A DNA stretch of 64,000 bases, from positions 4,588,001 through 4,652,000 of the forward strand of contig OY761822.1 of NCBI GenBank assembly GCA_963664945.1. Direction: 5' to 3'. The notes under the pieces are model-generated. The model made no database searches. It was not told where the DNA came from and worked only from the letters and a program-made list of their open reading frames with translations. The translations under genes were made by a program, and so were the position numbers. This DNA is from UBA6522 sp963664945 (GTDB lineage Bacteria; Pseudomonadota; Gammaproteobacteria; Steroidobacterales; Rariloculaceae). This document shows, in pieces, positions 1 through 9,408 of this stretch (positions within the stretch are counted from its first letter, which is position 1; each line of letters starts with the position of its first letter).

Positions 1-1102
1 GCAGATTCAGCGGGTCACCGTCGAACCAGCCGAGCTCCTGCGCATAGATTTGCCTGACGGTGCCCCAGACGCTGCCGTAGTAATCCGCCAGGTAGTCAAG
101 TGACGCAAGTCGTTCGGGCAGGGCCACATACTCGACGAGCTCATCGGGCGTCATGAACCTTCTTGCACCCTCGATTGTGCGGTCGTAGACCCATTGCATC
201 GCATCGCGGCGGTTCGTCAGTTGCTCCACGACATTCGCCGTGACCGGGTTGCCGTGTCCGGGCACAAGCAGGTCGGGGCCCTGCTGAATCATCTTGTCGA
301 GGCTTGCAATCCAGTCCCGGATCGAGCGGTTCGTGCCGCGAAGCGGATAGACATTGGGCCATGTGTGAAAGACGTTATCGCCCGCGAAGAGCAGCCTCTG
401 TTCCGGCAGCCAGATATAAAGCTGGTCGGCGGTTTCTCCCGGAGCGGCGACGAGTTCAAGCTGAACGCCGGCAATCTCGAGCTCGATTCGCTCGTCGTCG
501 AAGGTGCGGGTGGGGGCGACAAGCCGGACCGGGCTTGCGCGTTCTTCGGGCGACATCGGTCTCGGCGGTCCGTTAAACGCGATCGACCGGCCTTCAGGCA
601 GGTCTCCGCCCTGGGTATCCGCAGGCCGCGAGAATCGGGCAAGCCCTGCCTCGGCCGCGGCCCTTGGCTCGGCATTGAAGTTCGCCCGGGCCCAGACTTC
701 GATGTCTGCATCTTCGTCGGCGAAGGCGCTCGCGCCCCGAGTGTGATCGCCGTGACCATGTGTGTAGATGATGGCTCGAATCGGCTTGTTCGTGATCTCC
801 TCGAATTCATCGCGGACCCCGGCAGAAAGCGCCGGCGAATGCCCCGGATCGACGATGATTATCCCGTCATCGCCGATGATCATCGAATTCGCCGACAAGG
901 TGTATCCGACCGCCGTATAGACGTCTTCGCTGACCTGGAACATTTGCCGCGTGACGCGGTCGCTCCATGCACGAAGGCGTTGCGTTGCATCGGATTCCTG
1001 CGCGGCGCCCGGAGTCGATAGCGCCCCCAGAAGCAATAGGGCCTGAACCATTCCGACCGCGGCAGCGGCCATGCCCTTCATGAAATCACGTGGATCATGC
1101 AT
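1..1102 (-). CDS. Alkylsulfatase-like metallo-beta-lactamase-fold hydrolase, exported (3' end cut by window)
   Basis: The reading frame runs off the left edge of the window; 367 residues are visible. The N-terminus carries a hydrophobic signal sequence (LLLLGALSTPGAAQ). The metal-binding motif THGHGDHTRGA (HxHxDH type) is followed by a second histidine region, PGHGNP. The visible end, with SVWGTVRQIYAQELGWFDG, resembles the segment of SdsA1/BDS1-type alkylsulfatases between the lactamase fold and the dimerisation domain; those enzymes hydrolyse alkyl sulfate esters and are usually about 650 residues. The start at 1102 is an ATG without a convincing ribosome binding site; an in-frame ATG at 1081 also fits the signal peptide. 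It lies 51 bases downstream of the serine hydrolase gene and may be co-transcribed. Family assignment is fairly safe; the substrate is inferred. Confidence 0.8.
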   Translation of the reverse strand, partial: MHDPRDFMKGMAAAAVGMVQALLLLGALSTPGAAQESDATQRLRAWSDRVTRQMFQVSEDVYTAVGYTLSANSMIIGDDGIIIVDPGHSPALSAGVRDEFEEITNKPIRAIIYTHGHGDHTRGASAFADEDADIEVWARANFNAEPRAAAEAGLARFSRPADTQGGDLPEGRSIAFNGPPRPMSPEERASPVRLVAPTRTFDDERIELEIAGVQLELVAAPGETADQLYIWLPEQRLLFAGDNVFHTWPNVYPLRGTNRSIRDWIASLDKMIQQGPDLLVPGHGNPVTANVVEQLTNRRDAMQWVYDRTIEGARRFMTPDELVEYVALPERLASLDYLADYYGSVWGTVRQIYAQELGWFDGDPLNL

Positions 1103-1153
1103 TGGTTTTTTCCAATTAATGTTTGCGAGAGTTCCGCGAGACATGGCAGATCG

Positions 1154-2455
1154 TCAGTGGACGATTGCCTGATACACGGCGGCAACAAATTTGTCTTGAA
1201 TGTTGGTCTCGTCCGGAGGGAAGCGTTGCGTCAGCAGGATCGCAAACATTCGCTCGCCGGGATCGACGAAAAAATTGGTGTTGAAGAATCCGCCCCAGTA
1301 GTAGTTGCCTTCGGACTGTGTCTCTCCGGTCAGGCCCGGGTCTACGACGATGCCGAATCCGAGCCCGAACTTGACGCCCGGCGAAACATTCATTTCGCCA
1401 ATCTGATTGCGGGTCATGAACTCGACCGTCCTGGGTCCGACGAGCCGCACTCCATCAAGCTCACCGCCGTTGAGCAACATTTGTAGGAAACGCGCGTAGT
1501 CAGAAGCTGTCGATACGAGTCCGGCACCGCCCGAGTAGTAGCTTTGAGGTCCCTCATAGTGGAAGTTCGCCGAATAAGTCAGCGGCCCCGCCACCTGAGG
1601 TTCGGCACCCAGCTCGACAAGGCTGCCGTCCGCAGCATTGTTATAGACGCTGGCAAGGCGCTCCGCCTGATCGGCATCGAGAAAAAATCGCGTATCGTTC
1701 ATGCCCAATGGCAGGAAAATTCGTTGCTCGAAGAACTCGGCAAGCGACAGACCGGACACCACTTCAATCAAGCGGCCGAGCACATCCGTGTTTAGCCCGT
1801 ATGAGAACGCCGTACCCGGTTCAAACAGCAGGGGTAGCTCGCCGAGCAGTCGAGGCAACTGCTCGATGCGCCCGTCGGTCTGAATGAGTCCGTCAGATAT
1901 TCCGGCCTCCACGTAGAGGTTCGAAATCGTCGCACGCGGCTCGCCGGAAGCAAAAAATCGATAGCCGATACCGGAGGTGTGCGTGAGCAGATCATGAATG
2001 GAGATTTCAGCCTGAGCCGGTTCGGTACGGTACTCGCCGTTCGCATCCATGACGATCAAGTCCGGTTCGGCCAACTCCGGCAGATACCTGGACACCGGGT
2101 CATTCAGCAGGAAGTGGCCTTCCTCGTAGAGCATCATCACGGCCAGACTCGTGATCGGCTTCGTCATCGAGGCGAGCCGGAACAACGTGTCTGTCTGCAT
2201 CGCCTCCCCGTCGTCGATATCGGCCATGCCGAAGTGCTCGAAATAGGCGACCTGGCCATCGCGAGCGACCATGGCCACGGCACCGGCGATCTGTCTCTCG
2301 TCGATGGCGTACTCGATTTGCGCTCCAATCCGCGTCAGCCTGTCTGCGGAAAAGCCCACGTCCTCCGGAAGCGCCTGCGGAAGACCCTGGGCTGCGACGG
2401 ATCCGGCAAACAGCAGCAACAAGCCGATGGTTGCGCCTCTTGTCACTGGATTCAT
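1154..2455 (-). CDS. Class C beta-lactamase-family serine hydrolase (EstB-like), exported
   Basis: A 433-residue protein with signal peptide (LLLLFAGSVAAQG). Motif SMTK in RLASMTKPITS is the SxxK nucleophile motif, YGLN near residue 220 is the YxN motif, and HDLLTHTSGI is the typical block between them. These define the beta-lactamase/D-alanyl-D-alanine carboxypeptidase/EstB superfamily, whose members outside resistance genes are mostly esterases or peptidases acting in the periplasm. The start at 2455 is preceded by GGAG with good spacing; the open frame continues upstream but that extension lacks a start signal and crosses the divergent gene's promoter. Esterase is more likely than a true beta-lactamase, but this is inference. 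Confidence 0.85.
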   Translation of the reverse strand: MNPVTRGATIGLLLLFAGSVAAQGLPQALPEDVGFSADRLTRIGAQIEYAIDERQIAGAVAMVARDGQVAYFEHFGMADIDDGEAMQTDTLFRLASMTKPITSLAVMMLYEEGHFLLNDPVSRYLPELAEPDLIVMDANGEYRTEPAQAEISIHDLLTHTSGIGYRFFASGEPRATISNLYVEAGISDGLIQTDGRIEQLPRLLGELPLLFEPGTAFSYGLNTDVLGRLIEVVSGLSLAEFFEQRIFLPLGMNDTRFFLDADQAERLASVYNNAADGSLVELGAEPQVAGPLTYSANFHYEGPQSYYSGGAGLVSTASDYARFLQMLLNGGELDGVRLVGPRTVEFMTRNQIGEMNVSPGVKFGLGFGIVVDPGLTGETQSEGNYYWGGFFNTNFFVDPGERMFAILLTQRFPPDETNIQDKFVAAVYQAIVH

Positions 2456-2579
2456 GCTGATTTCTCCAAACCGGACGGACTGAAAGTATAGACGTGCTTG
2501 CGCAGTCGACGGGAACATCGGACGGCACAATCGTGGCAGAATTGAAAAATGTGATTCTGAATGAGCGGAGGCCTCAACA

Positions 2580-3539
2580 ATGTCCCATCTGATGACCCGC
2601 CGCCGGTTTCTCGAAAACAGCTCCCTGTTGGCCCTGGCTTCCACCTGCGTAACGGCGTTCGCGCAATCCGTACCCCGAAGCCCCTTCGGCGCACAATCGA
2701 CGGCCGAGGAAGTGACCGCCGGCCTGGATCTCGGGGGGATGACGGCCGTCGTGACAGGCTGCAATTCGGGCATCGGCTACGAGACCATGCGTGTCCTCGC
2801 GCTTCGCGGTGCGCATGTGATCGGCACAGCGCGATCGACCGAGAAAGGCAGGGACGCCGCGGACAGCGTGACAGGTCGAGTTACTCCGGTCGTACTCGAG
2901 CTCACGGATTTCGATTCGATAGTCGCTTGTGCCGATGAGATTCAAGCCATGGACGTGCCGATTGACATGCTGATCCTCAACGCAGGCGTACTATTGAGGG
3001 AATTGCAGCAGGTGCGAGGCCTCGAACTGCAATTCGTCGTCAATCACCTCGGCCATTTCATCCTTGGAAACCGGCTGATGGACCGTGTCATTGGCGCACC
3101 CGAGGGTCGTGTCGTCGTCGTGGGCAGTACAGCGCACCGACGCGTACCGGAAGGCGGCATTCAGTTCGACAACCTGGCGGGTGAAGGTTGGGCTGATCAA
3201 TCCTACGGGCATTCCAAGCTCGCGAACGGACTGTATTCGCTCGAGCTCTCGAAACGCCTCGCCGGCACGCGCGCAACGTCCAACTCGGTCCATCCGGGCG
3301 GCGTCAGGACCAACATCCTTCGCAATACTTCCCTGAGTGCTGCCGGCCTTGGCAAGAGTCCGGAACAGGGCGCCGCGACGCAGTGCTATGTCGCGACGAA
3401 TCCGGCGCTCACGGGTGTCACGGGTCAATACTTTGCCGACTGCAATCCCGCCGAGCAGAGCGAGTATCAAGGGGACGAGGCGATGGCGGCCCGCCTGTGG
3501 GAGGTATCCGAAGACCTCACGCGCGACTACCTGCTGTAG
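2580..3539 (+). CDS. Tat-exported short-chain dehydrogenase/reductase
   Basis: A 319-residue protein starting with a twin-arginine signal (TRRRFLENSSLLALAST), unusual for an NAD(P)-dependent enzyme because the cofactor would have to be bound before export. The Rossmann motif TGCNSGIG (about residue 59), LNAG, and the catalytic YGHSK (about residue 211) are intact, and the overall order resembles retinol-dehydrogenase-like SDRs. A strong GGAGG precedes the ATG. The gene is divergent from the serine hydrolase. The substrate cannot be read from the sequence. Confidence 0.85.
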   Translation: MSHLMTRRRFLENSSLLALASTCVTAFAQSVPRSPFGAQSTAEEVTAGLDLGGMTAVVTGCNSGIGYETMRVLALRGAHVIGTARSTEKGRDAADSVTGRVTPVVLELTDFDSIVACADEIQAMDVPIDMLILNAGVLLRELQQVRGLELQFVVNHLGHFILGNRLMDRVIGAPEGRVVVVGSTAHRRVPEGGIQFDNLAGEGWADQSYGHSKLANGLYSLELSKRLAGTRATSNSVHPGGVRTNILRNTSLSAAGLGKSPEQGAATQCYVATNPALTGVTGQYFADCNPAEQSEYQGDEAMAARLWEVSEDLTRDYLL

Positions 3540-3591
3540 TCAGGAGTACAAGCGCCTCGCGAATGCGTCGTCGAATCGCCGGGTGTTCGTG

Positions 3592-3984
3592 CTATTCGCT
3601 TCGCGACTCGCTTGCCCAGAGCTGCTCGCCCGTCTCCACCATCGTGACCGTGGACGCGTTGGCGGAGGTACCGCCGTCCCTCGCACCGAATCCGACCACG
3701 TTGATGACATCGCCCGGTTGTGCCGTCTCGGGCGTCCAGCCCTGCTTGAGCAGCGTGTTGATGCCCAGCAACTCGACCGACCAGTTCTCGACATTGCCCT
3801 GGCCGTCTTCAACGTCCATGTGGATCCAGGCGTGGGGATTCGTCCAATCGATCCGTGTGATGGCGCCGGTCAATTCGAGCGGCCGGGCGACATCGAACAC
3901 GGCGGCGAACGAGTGATGAGCCAGGCCGGATGTCGCCGAGAGCAGCCACGCGACTCCCACAAGCACTGCAAACACCTGTCTCAT
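3592..3984 (-). CDS. DUF6152 family exported protein
   Basis: A 130-residue protein: signal peptide, then AHHSFAAVFD and the block ITRIDWTNPHAWIHMDV, hallmarks of the DUF6152 family (small secreted all-beta proteins of unknown function common in Gammaproteobacteria and Acidobacteria). AGGGGAA lies upstream of the ATG. It converges on the SDR gene with 52 bases between. No enzymatic residues are recognisable. Three more members of the family lie within the next 8 kb. Confidence 0.8.
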   Translation of the reverse strand: MRQVFAVLVGVAWLLSATSGLAHHSFAAVFDVARPLELTGAITRIDWTNPHAWIHMDVEDGQGNVENWSVELLGINTLLKQGWTPETAQPGDVINVVGFGARDGGTSANASTVTMVETGEQLWASESRSE

Positions 3985-4090
3985 AACCGTATTCCCCTGA
4001 ACATCAGTACCGAGCTTCAGTCGTATAATGCCAGCGTAGAGGGAGGCTGCGTATCAGTCAATGCTGGCGCCGACACCTTGGAAAAACACT

Positions 4091-5149
4091 ATGAAACGTC
4101 TTCTTGCGACCCTGGTTTTCCTGTCCTTCACCGCACCGTCGTCCGCCCAGTGGATTTCGCTGCCCACACCGGGCATCCCGCGAACGGCGGACGGCGCGCC
4201 TGACCTGTCCGCACCCGCACCGCGCGCTGCCGATGGCCGTCCCGACTTGACGGGTTTGTGGCGCACCGGCAGGACAGGCGGCGACCTGGGCGATCGAAGC
4301 AAGTTCCAGCCGTGGGTCAACACGCTGATCGATGAGCACGACAGCCGGTTCTTCGCGGACAATCCAAGATTTCACTGCCTGCCCAGTGGACCGGCCGCCA
4401 TCAACAGTGGCGGCAATTCCTATGGGTTGCGCCGGATCATGCAGCATTCGTCGATGATCGCGGTGCTCTACAACGACGGCACCTACCGCGAGATTTTCAT
4501 GGACGGGCGCGAACTGGAGGAAAATCCGCTGCCCACCTGGATGGGCTACTCCGTCGGCCGCTGGGAAGGCGATACCCTGGTGGTGGAGAGCAACGGCTAC
4601 AACGACAAGACCTGGTTGAACAGCCGCGGCATCTCGCACACCGACCAGCTACGCATGACCGAGCGATTCCGCCGTCCGAACTACGGCCGCATCGAGGTCG
4701 AGGTCACCTACGACGACCCCGGCGCGTTCGAATCGCCGCTCAACGCAACCATCCAGATGAATTTCGCCGCTGACGAAGTGATGCTCGAGACCGTCTGCGT
4801 CGAAGCCTACCTGGGGGGCGAACGCGACCACTGGAGCACCGGCGTCACGGGGAGGGATACGACGTCCGTGGAGGTCGCTCCCGAGATCCTTGCCCGGTAC
4901 GTCGGAACCTACAGGGGAATGTACCTGACGAACGACGTCACGATCCGGGTCTCGCTGGAGGACGGCCAACTGTTCCTGCAAAGAGGCGGTGGCGGGAGCA
5001 CGCCGCTGGCGGCCCAGACAGACACAGCGTTCCTGCAGGAAGGCGGAGGCTGGGGCTACACCTTCACGGTCGAAGGCGAAGGAATGGCGAGCGCCATCTC
5101 CGAAGTCCACGTGTCGGGCGCGTGGACTTTCGACCGGGTGCCGGAGTAG
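4091..5149 (+). CDS. Exported protein with PDLxGxW and GYSVGRW-type modules, function unknown
   Basis: A 352-residue protein with a signal peptide (MKRLLATLVFLSFTAPSSAQ); an upstream in-frame ATG at 4061 would displace the signal, so 4091 is preferred. It contains GRPDLTGLWRTG, NPRFHCLP, and MGYSVGRWEGDTLVVES, a module shared with the C-terminal half of the protein at 9942-11045 (AGHSIGHWEDDTLVVDT). The C-terminal 100 residues form an additional beta-rich segment starting at about LARYVGTYRG. Such proteins often lie beside DUF6152 genes, as here, but no function is known to me. Confidence 0.75.
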   Translation: MKRLLATLVFLSFTAPSSAQWISLPTPGIPRTADGAPDLSAPAPRAADGRPDLTGLWRTGRTGGDLGDRSKFQPWVNTLIDEHDSRFFADNPRFHCLPSGPAAINSGGNSYGLRRIMQHSSMIAVLYNDGTYREIFMDGRELEENPLPTWMGYSVGRWEGDTLVVESNGYNDKTWLNSRGISHTDQLRMTERFRRPNYGRIEVEVTYDDPGAFESPLNATIQMNFAADEVMLETVCVEAYLGGERDHWSTGVTGRDTTSVEVAPEILARYVGTYRGMYLTNDVTIRVSLEDGQLFLQRGGGGSTPLAAQTDTAFLQEGGGWGYTFTVEGEGMASAISEVHVSGAWTFDRVPE

Positions 5150-5161
5150 TCGGCCAGCCTT

Positions 5162-6121
5162 CTATTCGTTCGACCCCGCTCCGGTCACGCCGACGGAAAA
5201 ACCCACCGGATACGCGGTCTGGTAGTCGCCGGAGACATCCCGGTTCGGCTCTCGATAGCGGTACATCTTGTCCCACATCGAAATGACATTTGCGCGAAAC
5301 CAGATGTCGAAATTTCCGTAGTCGGAAAAATCCTCCATCGTGACTCGTTCGAGGATTTGTTCTATCGACGCGCCCGCCTTCATCTCCGCCAGGACCCGGT
5401 CCCTGAGGGCGACAACATAGTCCCGGTATTCCAGAAGACTCTGCTGGCTGGTGGGGCCCCAGTGGCCCGGGACAACGAGTTCGACGTCATCGAGTTTCGC
5501 CAGGATCCCGAGCGTGTCGATCAGACCGTCTATGTCGGCATCGCGAAAATCGGGCAAGGCGAGCGACTTCTCCGCCCGCGCGATGTCGGGCGCAATCAGT
5601 ACGCCTTCCTCCGGAAAATGCACCTGGATCAGGTTGTTGCTGTGCGTTGGGCCGAAGTAGTACAGCACAAGCTTCTTGCCGCCGAGATGTATCTCCATCT
5701 CGTCCTGGAAGACGACGTCGGGCACTGATGTATTGCGGCCTTCCCGGACAATATGCTCTCTCGTGCGGGCGTGCGACACGGTAACCGCGGTGTCGTCGAA
5801 TACATGCAAGTCGCAGATATGGTCCTCGTGGTCGTGGCTCAGGATGACGTACTTCACGGGCACGTCATAGAGCCGGCCCAGTTCCTGCTTCAGCCACGTC
5901 GGGTTACCGTCTCCGCGGCAGGTGCCGTCCACCACGATGAGGCCCTCGTCGGTCACGATGACGCTGCTGTTGGCGGCGCCTGGACGATGGACCGTTCGAA
6001 AGACGCTCTCGGAAACCTGGACGAGCGAAGGGGCCCCGTCATCCGGACTCTGAGCCGGCGCTCCCTGCGATAGCGCCACACATGAAATCAACAGACCGAA
6101 ACTCAATACACGCTGCCTCAT
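5162..6121 (-). CDS. Metallo-beta-lactamase-fold hydrolase, exported
   Basis: A 319-residue protein with a signal peptide (LSFGLLISCVALSQGAPAQ). The zinc motif LSHDHEDHICD (HxHxDH type) is intact, and VPGHWGP supplies a later histidine. It resembles SoxH/quinoprotein-relay-like or generic periplasmic MBL hydrolases rather than antibiotic-resistance enzymes. The ATG at 6121 has GGAGAG five bases upstream; a GTG four codons earlier lies inside that site and is less likely. It converges on the 4091 gene with 12 bases between. Substrate unknown. Confidence 0.82.
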   Translation of the reverse strand: MRQRVLSFGLLISCVALSQGAPAQSPDDGAPSLVQVSESVFRTVHRPGAANSSVIVTDEGLIVVDGTCRGDGNPTWLKQELGRLYDVPVKYVILSHDHEDHICDLHVFDDTAVTVSHARTREHIVREGRNTSVPDVVFQDEMEIHLGGKKLVLYYFGPTHSNNLIQVHFPEEGVLIAPDIARAEKSLALPDFRDADIDGLIDTLGILAKLDDVELVVPGHWGPTSQQSLLEYRDYVVALRDRVLAEMKAGASIEQILERVTMEDFSDYGNFDIWFRANVISMWDKMYRYREPNRDVSGDYQTAYPVGFSVGVTGAGSNE

Positions 6122-6234
6122 TTTTCTCTCCACAAGTGAAATGTCGCCGACTCAAGGCGCCGCTGGTCATCATAATTCCCGATCCGTTGTACGAACCCAG
6201 CCAGAATCGTCTGCTTTCGCCGTTCCGGCCCGTA

Positions 6235-7362
6235 TCAGCAAAAAGTCATGGCGGTGTCGCGGGATATCCGGCTGTCGAACGCTCGTCGATCATCATTACG
6301 TTGGGAGAATATCCGGAAAAAATCAGACTGGTATTGATCCGCCGTCAGCCGATGCCCGCAATCCTTGACCCTGATGCCGACCAGCACGTTCTCTGAATTG
6401 GCGACCGGTGCGAAATTGTAGATGTAGTATTGGGAATACTCCTCGTATCCGGAATATTCCAGATTGAGATGCGCGGCCCATCTTTCCAGCGTACTCGGAT
6501 TTGACGGGGTATTCTCGTCCCACGCGGAGTACGTCAGCCCGTGTATGGTGTCGCGTAATCCGTCAATAATGGTTGACCCGTTTGCGACCGAGACGAATTC
6601 CAGAAAATTGATCCCTCTCTTGCCCGTTTCCTGACCGTTGAACCAAAGCCCCCCGTCCTGCTCGCCCTGGATGTGCAGAACTGACGGTAGAGTGCCGGGC
6701 GTGTTTTCTTTGAAATCGACAATCCCGTTCCGTAACGTTGAACCGCCCGTAACGGAAATGGCCTTGAAGTTATAGGTGTCATTTATGCTGACGTCGGTCA
6801 GATCGATGGGACCACCCAGTACGTACGAGATCAGGAAGATCGCCCCCGATGAATGACCAACGCCAAAGATATTCTCCGTATCGATGTCGATATCGGGCGA
6901 CGACCGTAATTCCTCGATCAATTCATCAACGAAAGCGTAGTCATCACGCTCCGACTCGAACCCTTCATGCCAGAACCACATACCGCGTGCACCACCGTTT
7001 TCAACCGGTTGGGGCACTTGCGGTTTCTTCTCCGAAAAGGCGGACATCTTGATGACGATGAAGTCCTCCTTGTACGGATCCAGTCTTGGCGCCCAATCCA
7101 GATAGCGCAAAATGGCTTCATCCGTAAGATCGGGACGACACATACAGCCATGAAAAAACAGAACGACCGGGTACGCGACGTCATTGTCATATGAGCCGGG
7201 CAGCGTCATTGAGAAATGCCGATCGTATCCTTTGATAGCGATGGTGCCGCGATTCGTCTGGCCGGGCTCCAAACTCGAGAACACCAGTTCAGCGCCAGCG
7301 GATTGAGGGCAAGCCAGCAACAGTATTGAAGGCAGCAGGAAAAGGGTAACCGCGAATTTCAT
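6235..7362 (-). CDS. Exported alpha/beta hydrolase, poly(hydroxyalkanoate)-depolymerase-like esterase
   Basis: A 375-residue protein with signal peptide (LFLLPSILLLACPQSAGA). VVLFFHGCMCRPDL is an oxyanion-loop block, GHSSGAIFLISY carries the GxSxG nucleophile, and LVGIRVKDCGHRL near the end could supply the catalytic histidine. This pattern fits the LpqC/PHB-depolymerase/feruloyl-esterase-like family. The start at 7362 has GGGGAGAGAAGG directly upstream. The codon usage and TA-richer sequence look slightly different from the neighbours, which may reflect acquisition. Natural ester substrate unknown. Confidence 0.78.
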   Translation of the reverse strand: MKFAVTLFLLPSILLLACPQSAGAELVFSSLEPGQTNRGTIAIKGYDRHFSMTLPGSYDNDVAYPVVLFFHGCMCRPDLTDEAILRYLDWAPRLDPYKEDFIVIKMSAFSEKKPQVPQPVENGGARGMWFWHEGFESERDDYAFVDELIEELRSSPDIDIDTENIFGVGHSSGAIFLISYVLGGPIDLTDVSINDTYNFKAISVTGGSTLRNGIVDFKENTPGTLPSVLHIQGEQDGGLWFNGQETGKRGINFLEFVSVANGSTIIDGLRDTIHGLTYSAWDENTPSNPSTLERWAAHLNLEYSGYEEYSQYYIYNFAPVANSENVLVGIRVKDCGHRLTADQYQSDFFRIFSQRNDDRRAFDSRISRDTAMTFC

Positions 7363-7411
7363 CCTTCTCTCCCCAAAAAACTCAATAGGTATGCTCCATA
7401 CCGTCACAGAT

Positions 7412-8116
7412 TCAAAGTTGCGTACCGGCAGCCCGCAACTCAAGCCCGTGGCAAAAGGCTTCATTCAGTTCCGCCAGCATGTCCTCTATTTCGATCGAAT
7501 GGGGATGCATCATGATGCCGGGCATTCCCTGAGGTTCGCAGCGCTCCAGGAAATTGCCGATGGGATCCCACGCGGCCCGCGCCTCAATTGCGGCCTCGGT
7601 AAAGGGAAAGTGGCGCGACTGTACGGCGGAATCGCCTGCCCAGCTCCAGACTCGGAAAATGCCGCGGTCCTCGCTGAGTGCATCCACAAGACTGCTCTGG
7701 GTGACTCGCGAGTCGTAGCGCCCGACATTGTCCTCGGACCACCGGGGCTCGGCATCCCGATCGAGCATCACTTCCGTCCCGTTGGCCAGAAGGAGATTCG
7801 TCGCGAGCATGTCCCGGGGCCGCCGTACCGACTCGCTGCCGAGGAATGTCACCTGTTCACCGACATTGAACATTTCGCGTGTGGCGCCGCCGCGTTCCAT
7901 GGAGAAAAGGTTCGACCGCCCCTCGACGCGCCACTGTTCCTCCTGGCCCTCGTCATTGGTAACGCTTACGGTGAATCCCACGTGCGGGTTGGTCCAGTGG
8001 ACGGCCACGAGCTCACCGCTTATTTCCTGCTTCTGCTCCGGGTAGTGCGAGCGGGAATGATGACCGAGGGCGAGAGCCGTATAGGCCAGAAGCGCCAATC
8101 CGATTGCAATTCTCAT
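7412..8116 (-). CDS. DUF6152 family exported protein, possibly shortened at the C-terminus
   Basis: A 234-residue protein: signal peptide ending LALGHHSRSHY, then VAVHWTNPHVGFTV, the DUF6152 core. The C-terminal part reaches CEPQGMPGIMMHPHSIE, where longer members normally continue into the GHSxGxW module; here it ends about 30 residues later. GGGGGA precedes the ATG at 8116. It lies 49 bases upstream of the esterase gene on the same strand, so the two may be co-transcribed, and is divergent from the next DUF6152 gene. Confidence 0.72.
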   Translation of the reverse strand: MRIAIGLALLAYTALALGHHSRSHYPEQKQEISGELVAVHWTNPHVGFTVSVTNDEGQEEQWRVEGRSNLFSMERGGATREMFNVGEQVTFLGSESVRRPRDMLATNLLLANGTEVMLDRDAEPRWSEDNVGRYDSRVTQSSLVDALSEDRGIFRVWSWAGDSAVQSRHFPFTEAAIEARAAWDPIGNFLERCEPQGMPGIMMHPHSIEIEDMLAELNEAFCHGLELRAAGTQL

Positions 8117-8294
8117 GATTCCCCCGTTTCGCGGACCGACCCATATTAGCAAGCCCGTGGCAAGAGTCCCGCGGAATGGGCAGAAGAACGCCCCGCCGAA
8201 GGCGGCCGATCGGAGATCGAACGCCTGAGCGGTTCGTCGCCGCCCGATAGTGATAGCATTCACTGAGTTTGCCGCGATGTAGAGAGAGGGTGAC

Positions 8295-9227
8295 ATGGAC
8301 CAGAACGGACGTTTATTCGCACTGATGGCTCTTTCCGTTTTCGGATTTTCCAGCCCCGTGCCCGCACATCACTCCCATGGCAACTACCAGATTGGTGTGG
8401 AAATCCAGGTCCAGGGCGTGGTGTCGGAATTCCATTTCGCCAATCCACATGTCTGGGTATTCATGGACGTGGAAAACGCAGACGGCGCCACCGAGAGTTG
8501 GGCGCTGGAAGGCGGGGGAACCGGCAGTTTCAGCAGAGCGGGATGGAATGAAATAGCGGCCGGAGACACGCTTACGGTCACGTGCACGCCGACTCGCGAT
8601 GGCGCCAACGGCTGCTTCATTACCGACGTTGAGATTGAAGCGTCGACCCTGGCAGTTGCGGGCGTTTCGGGCTGGACCAATCTGGTCTATCCCGATCAGC
8701 TATTCAGCGCCAACTTCCCGGGTGAGCCCACGATCAGCACGGCGCCTTACCTTTCGGAATACGGCGGAACTTTCCCCTCGACCATTTACGAGGCCCGAGA
8801 GGGCGATAACTTCTATTCGGTGACCGTCGTGGATTTCTCCGATGCCATAAGCATCTATGAGCAACTGGCGGACGAGATCAATGTCGCCGGAGCCCACAAC
8901 TTCTGGCTCTACGACCAGATGGGTGCAATTGCCCATGCGGCGCAGCAGTTTCGTTTGCGCGGCGGCGAGGTGACCTATGATGCCTGGCACCATGTGGACT
9001 TCATCGGCGGGCATCAGCTCTTCCTGACCAATCCGGATCAAACCCGCACCTACGCAGGCATCTACAGGCATGCCGATCGGCTCTATATCCTGGAAGCAAC
9101 TGTAACTGCGGATACACCTCCTCAAGGCGTGTTTCAGCAATCCCTGACGATTCTGGATGAAGAGGGCAAGCGCATTCGCTATGACCTGCAGCCGGACCAC
9201 ACGAGAGTGAGGCTCGAGATTGATTGA
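8295..9227 (+). CDS. DUF6152 domain protein with additional C-terminal domain
   Basis: A 310-residue protein: signal peptide, PAHHSHGNYQIG, then VSEFHFANPHVWVFMDV (DUF6152 core, residues about 25-120), followed by a roughly 180-residue C-terminal domain (NLVYPDQLFSANFPGEPTI onward) that resembles the small periplasmic domains seen at the end of some exported gammaproteobacterial proteins, but which I cannot name. GAGAGGG lies upstream of the ATG. The 178-base gap to the divergent DUF6152 gene probably holds both promoters. Confidence 0.75.
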   Translation: MDQNGRLFALMALSVFGFSSPVPAHHSHGNYQIGVEIQVQGVVSEFHFANPHVWVFMDVENADGATESWALEGGGTGSFSRAGWNEIAAGDTLTVTCTPTRDGANGCFITDVEIEASTLAVAGVSGWTNLVYPDQLFSANFPGEPTISTAPYLSEYGGTFPSTIYEAREGDNFYSVTVVDFSDAISIYEQLADEINVAGAHNFWLYDQMGAIAHAAQQFRLRGGEVTYDAWHHVDFIGGHQLFLTNPDQTRTYAGIYRHADRLYILEATVTADTPPQGVFQQSLTILDEEGKRIRYDLQPDHTRVRLEID

Positions 9228-9408
9228 GTTGTCTCGTTATCTCCTGATTGCCGTCATGCTGCGGCCGATGTAGTCAGGCACCTCGCTATTGCCTTCGACA
9301 TCCCGCATGGCCAGGATCGAGCGCCTCACAGAAATCTTAAGGCAGCAAACACCGGCCAGCGGTTAACATACACGCTGCTGCGATCATGGAAGTATGAAGG
9401 AGACCCAG

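Noticed and set aside
194..1021. A long open frame on the plus strand opposite the first gene
   Set aside because: It is the antisense of the alkylsulfatase-like gene; its translation has no recognisable domain.
2456..2773. An N-terminal extension of the serine hydrolase
   Set aside because: It runs through the divergent promoter and into the SDR gene, and the ATG at 2455 has a good ribosome binding site and signal peptide.
9240..9393. Short minus-strand frame ending RSMTAIRR and a possible small gene in this gap
   Set aside because: Fewer than 40 codons, no ribosome binding site, no family match; probably leader sequence of the cyclophilin gene or a decayed end of an older gene.
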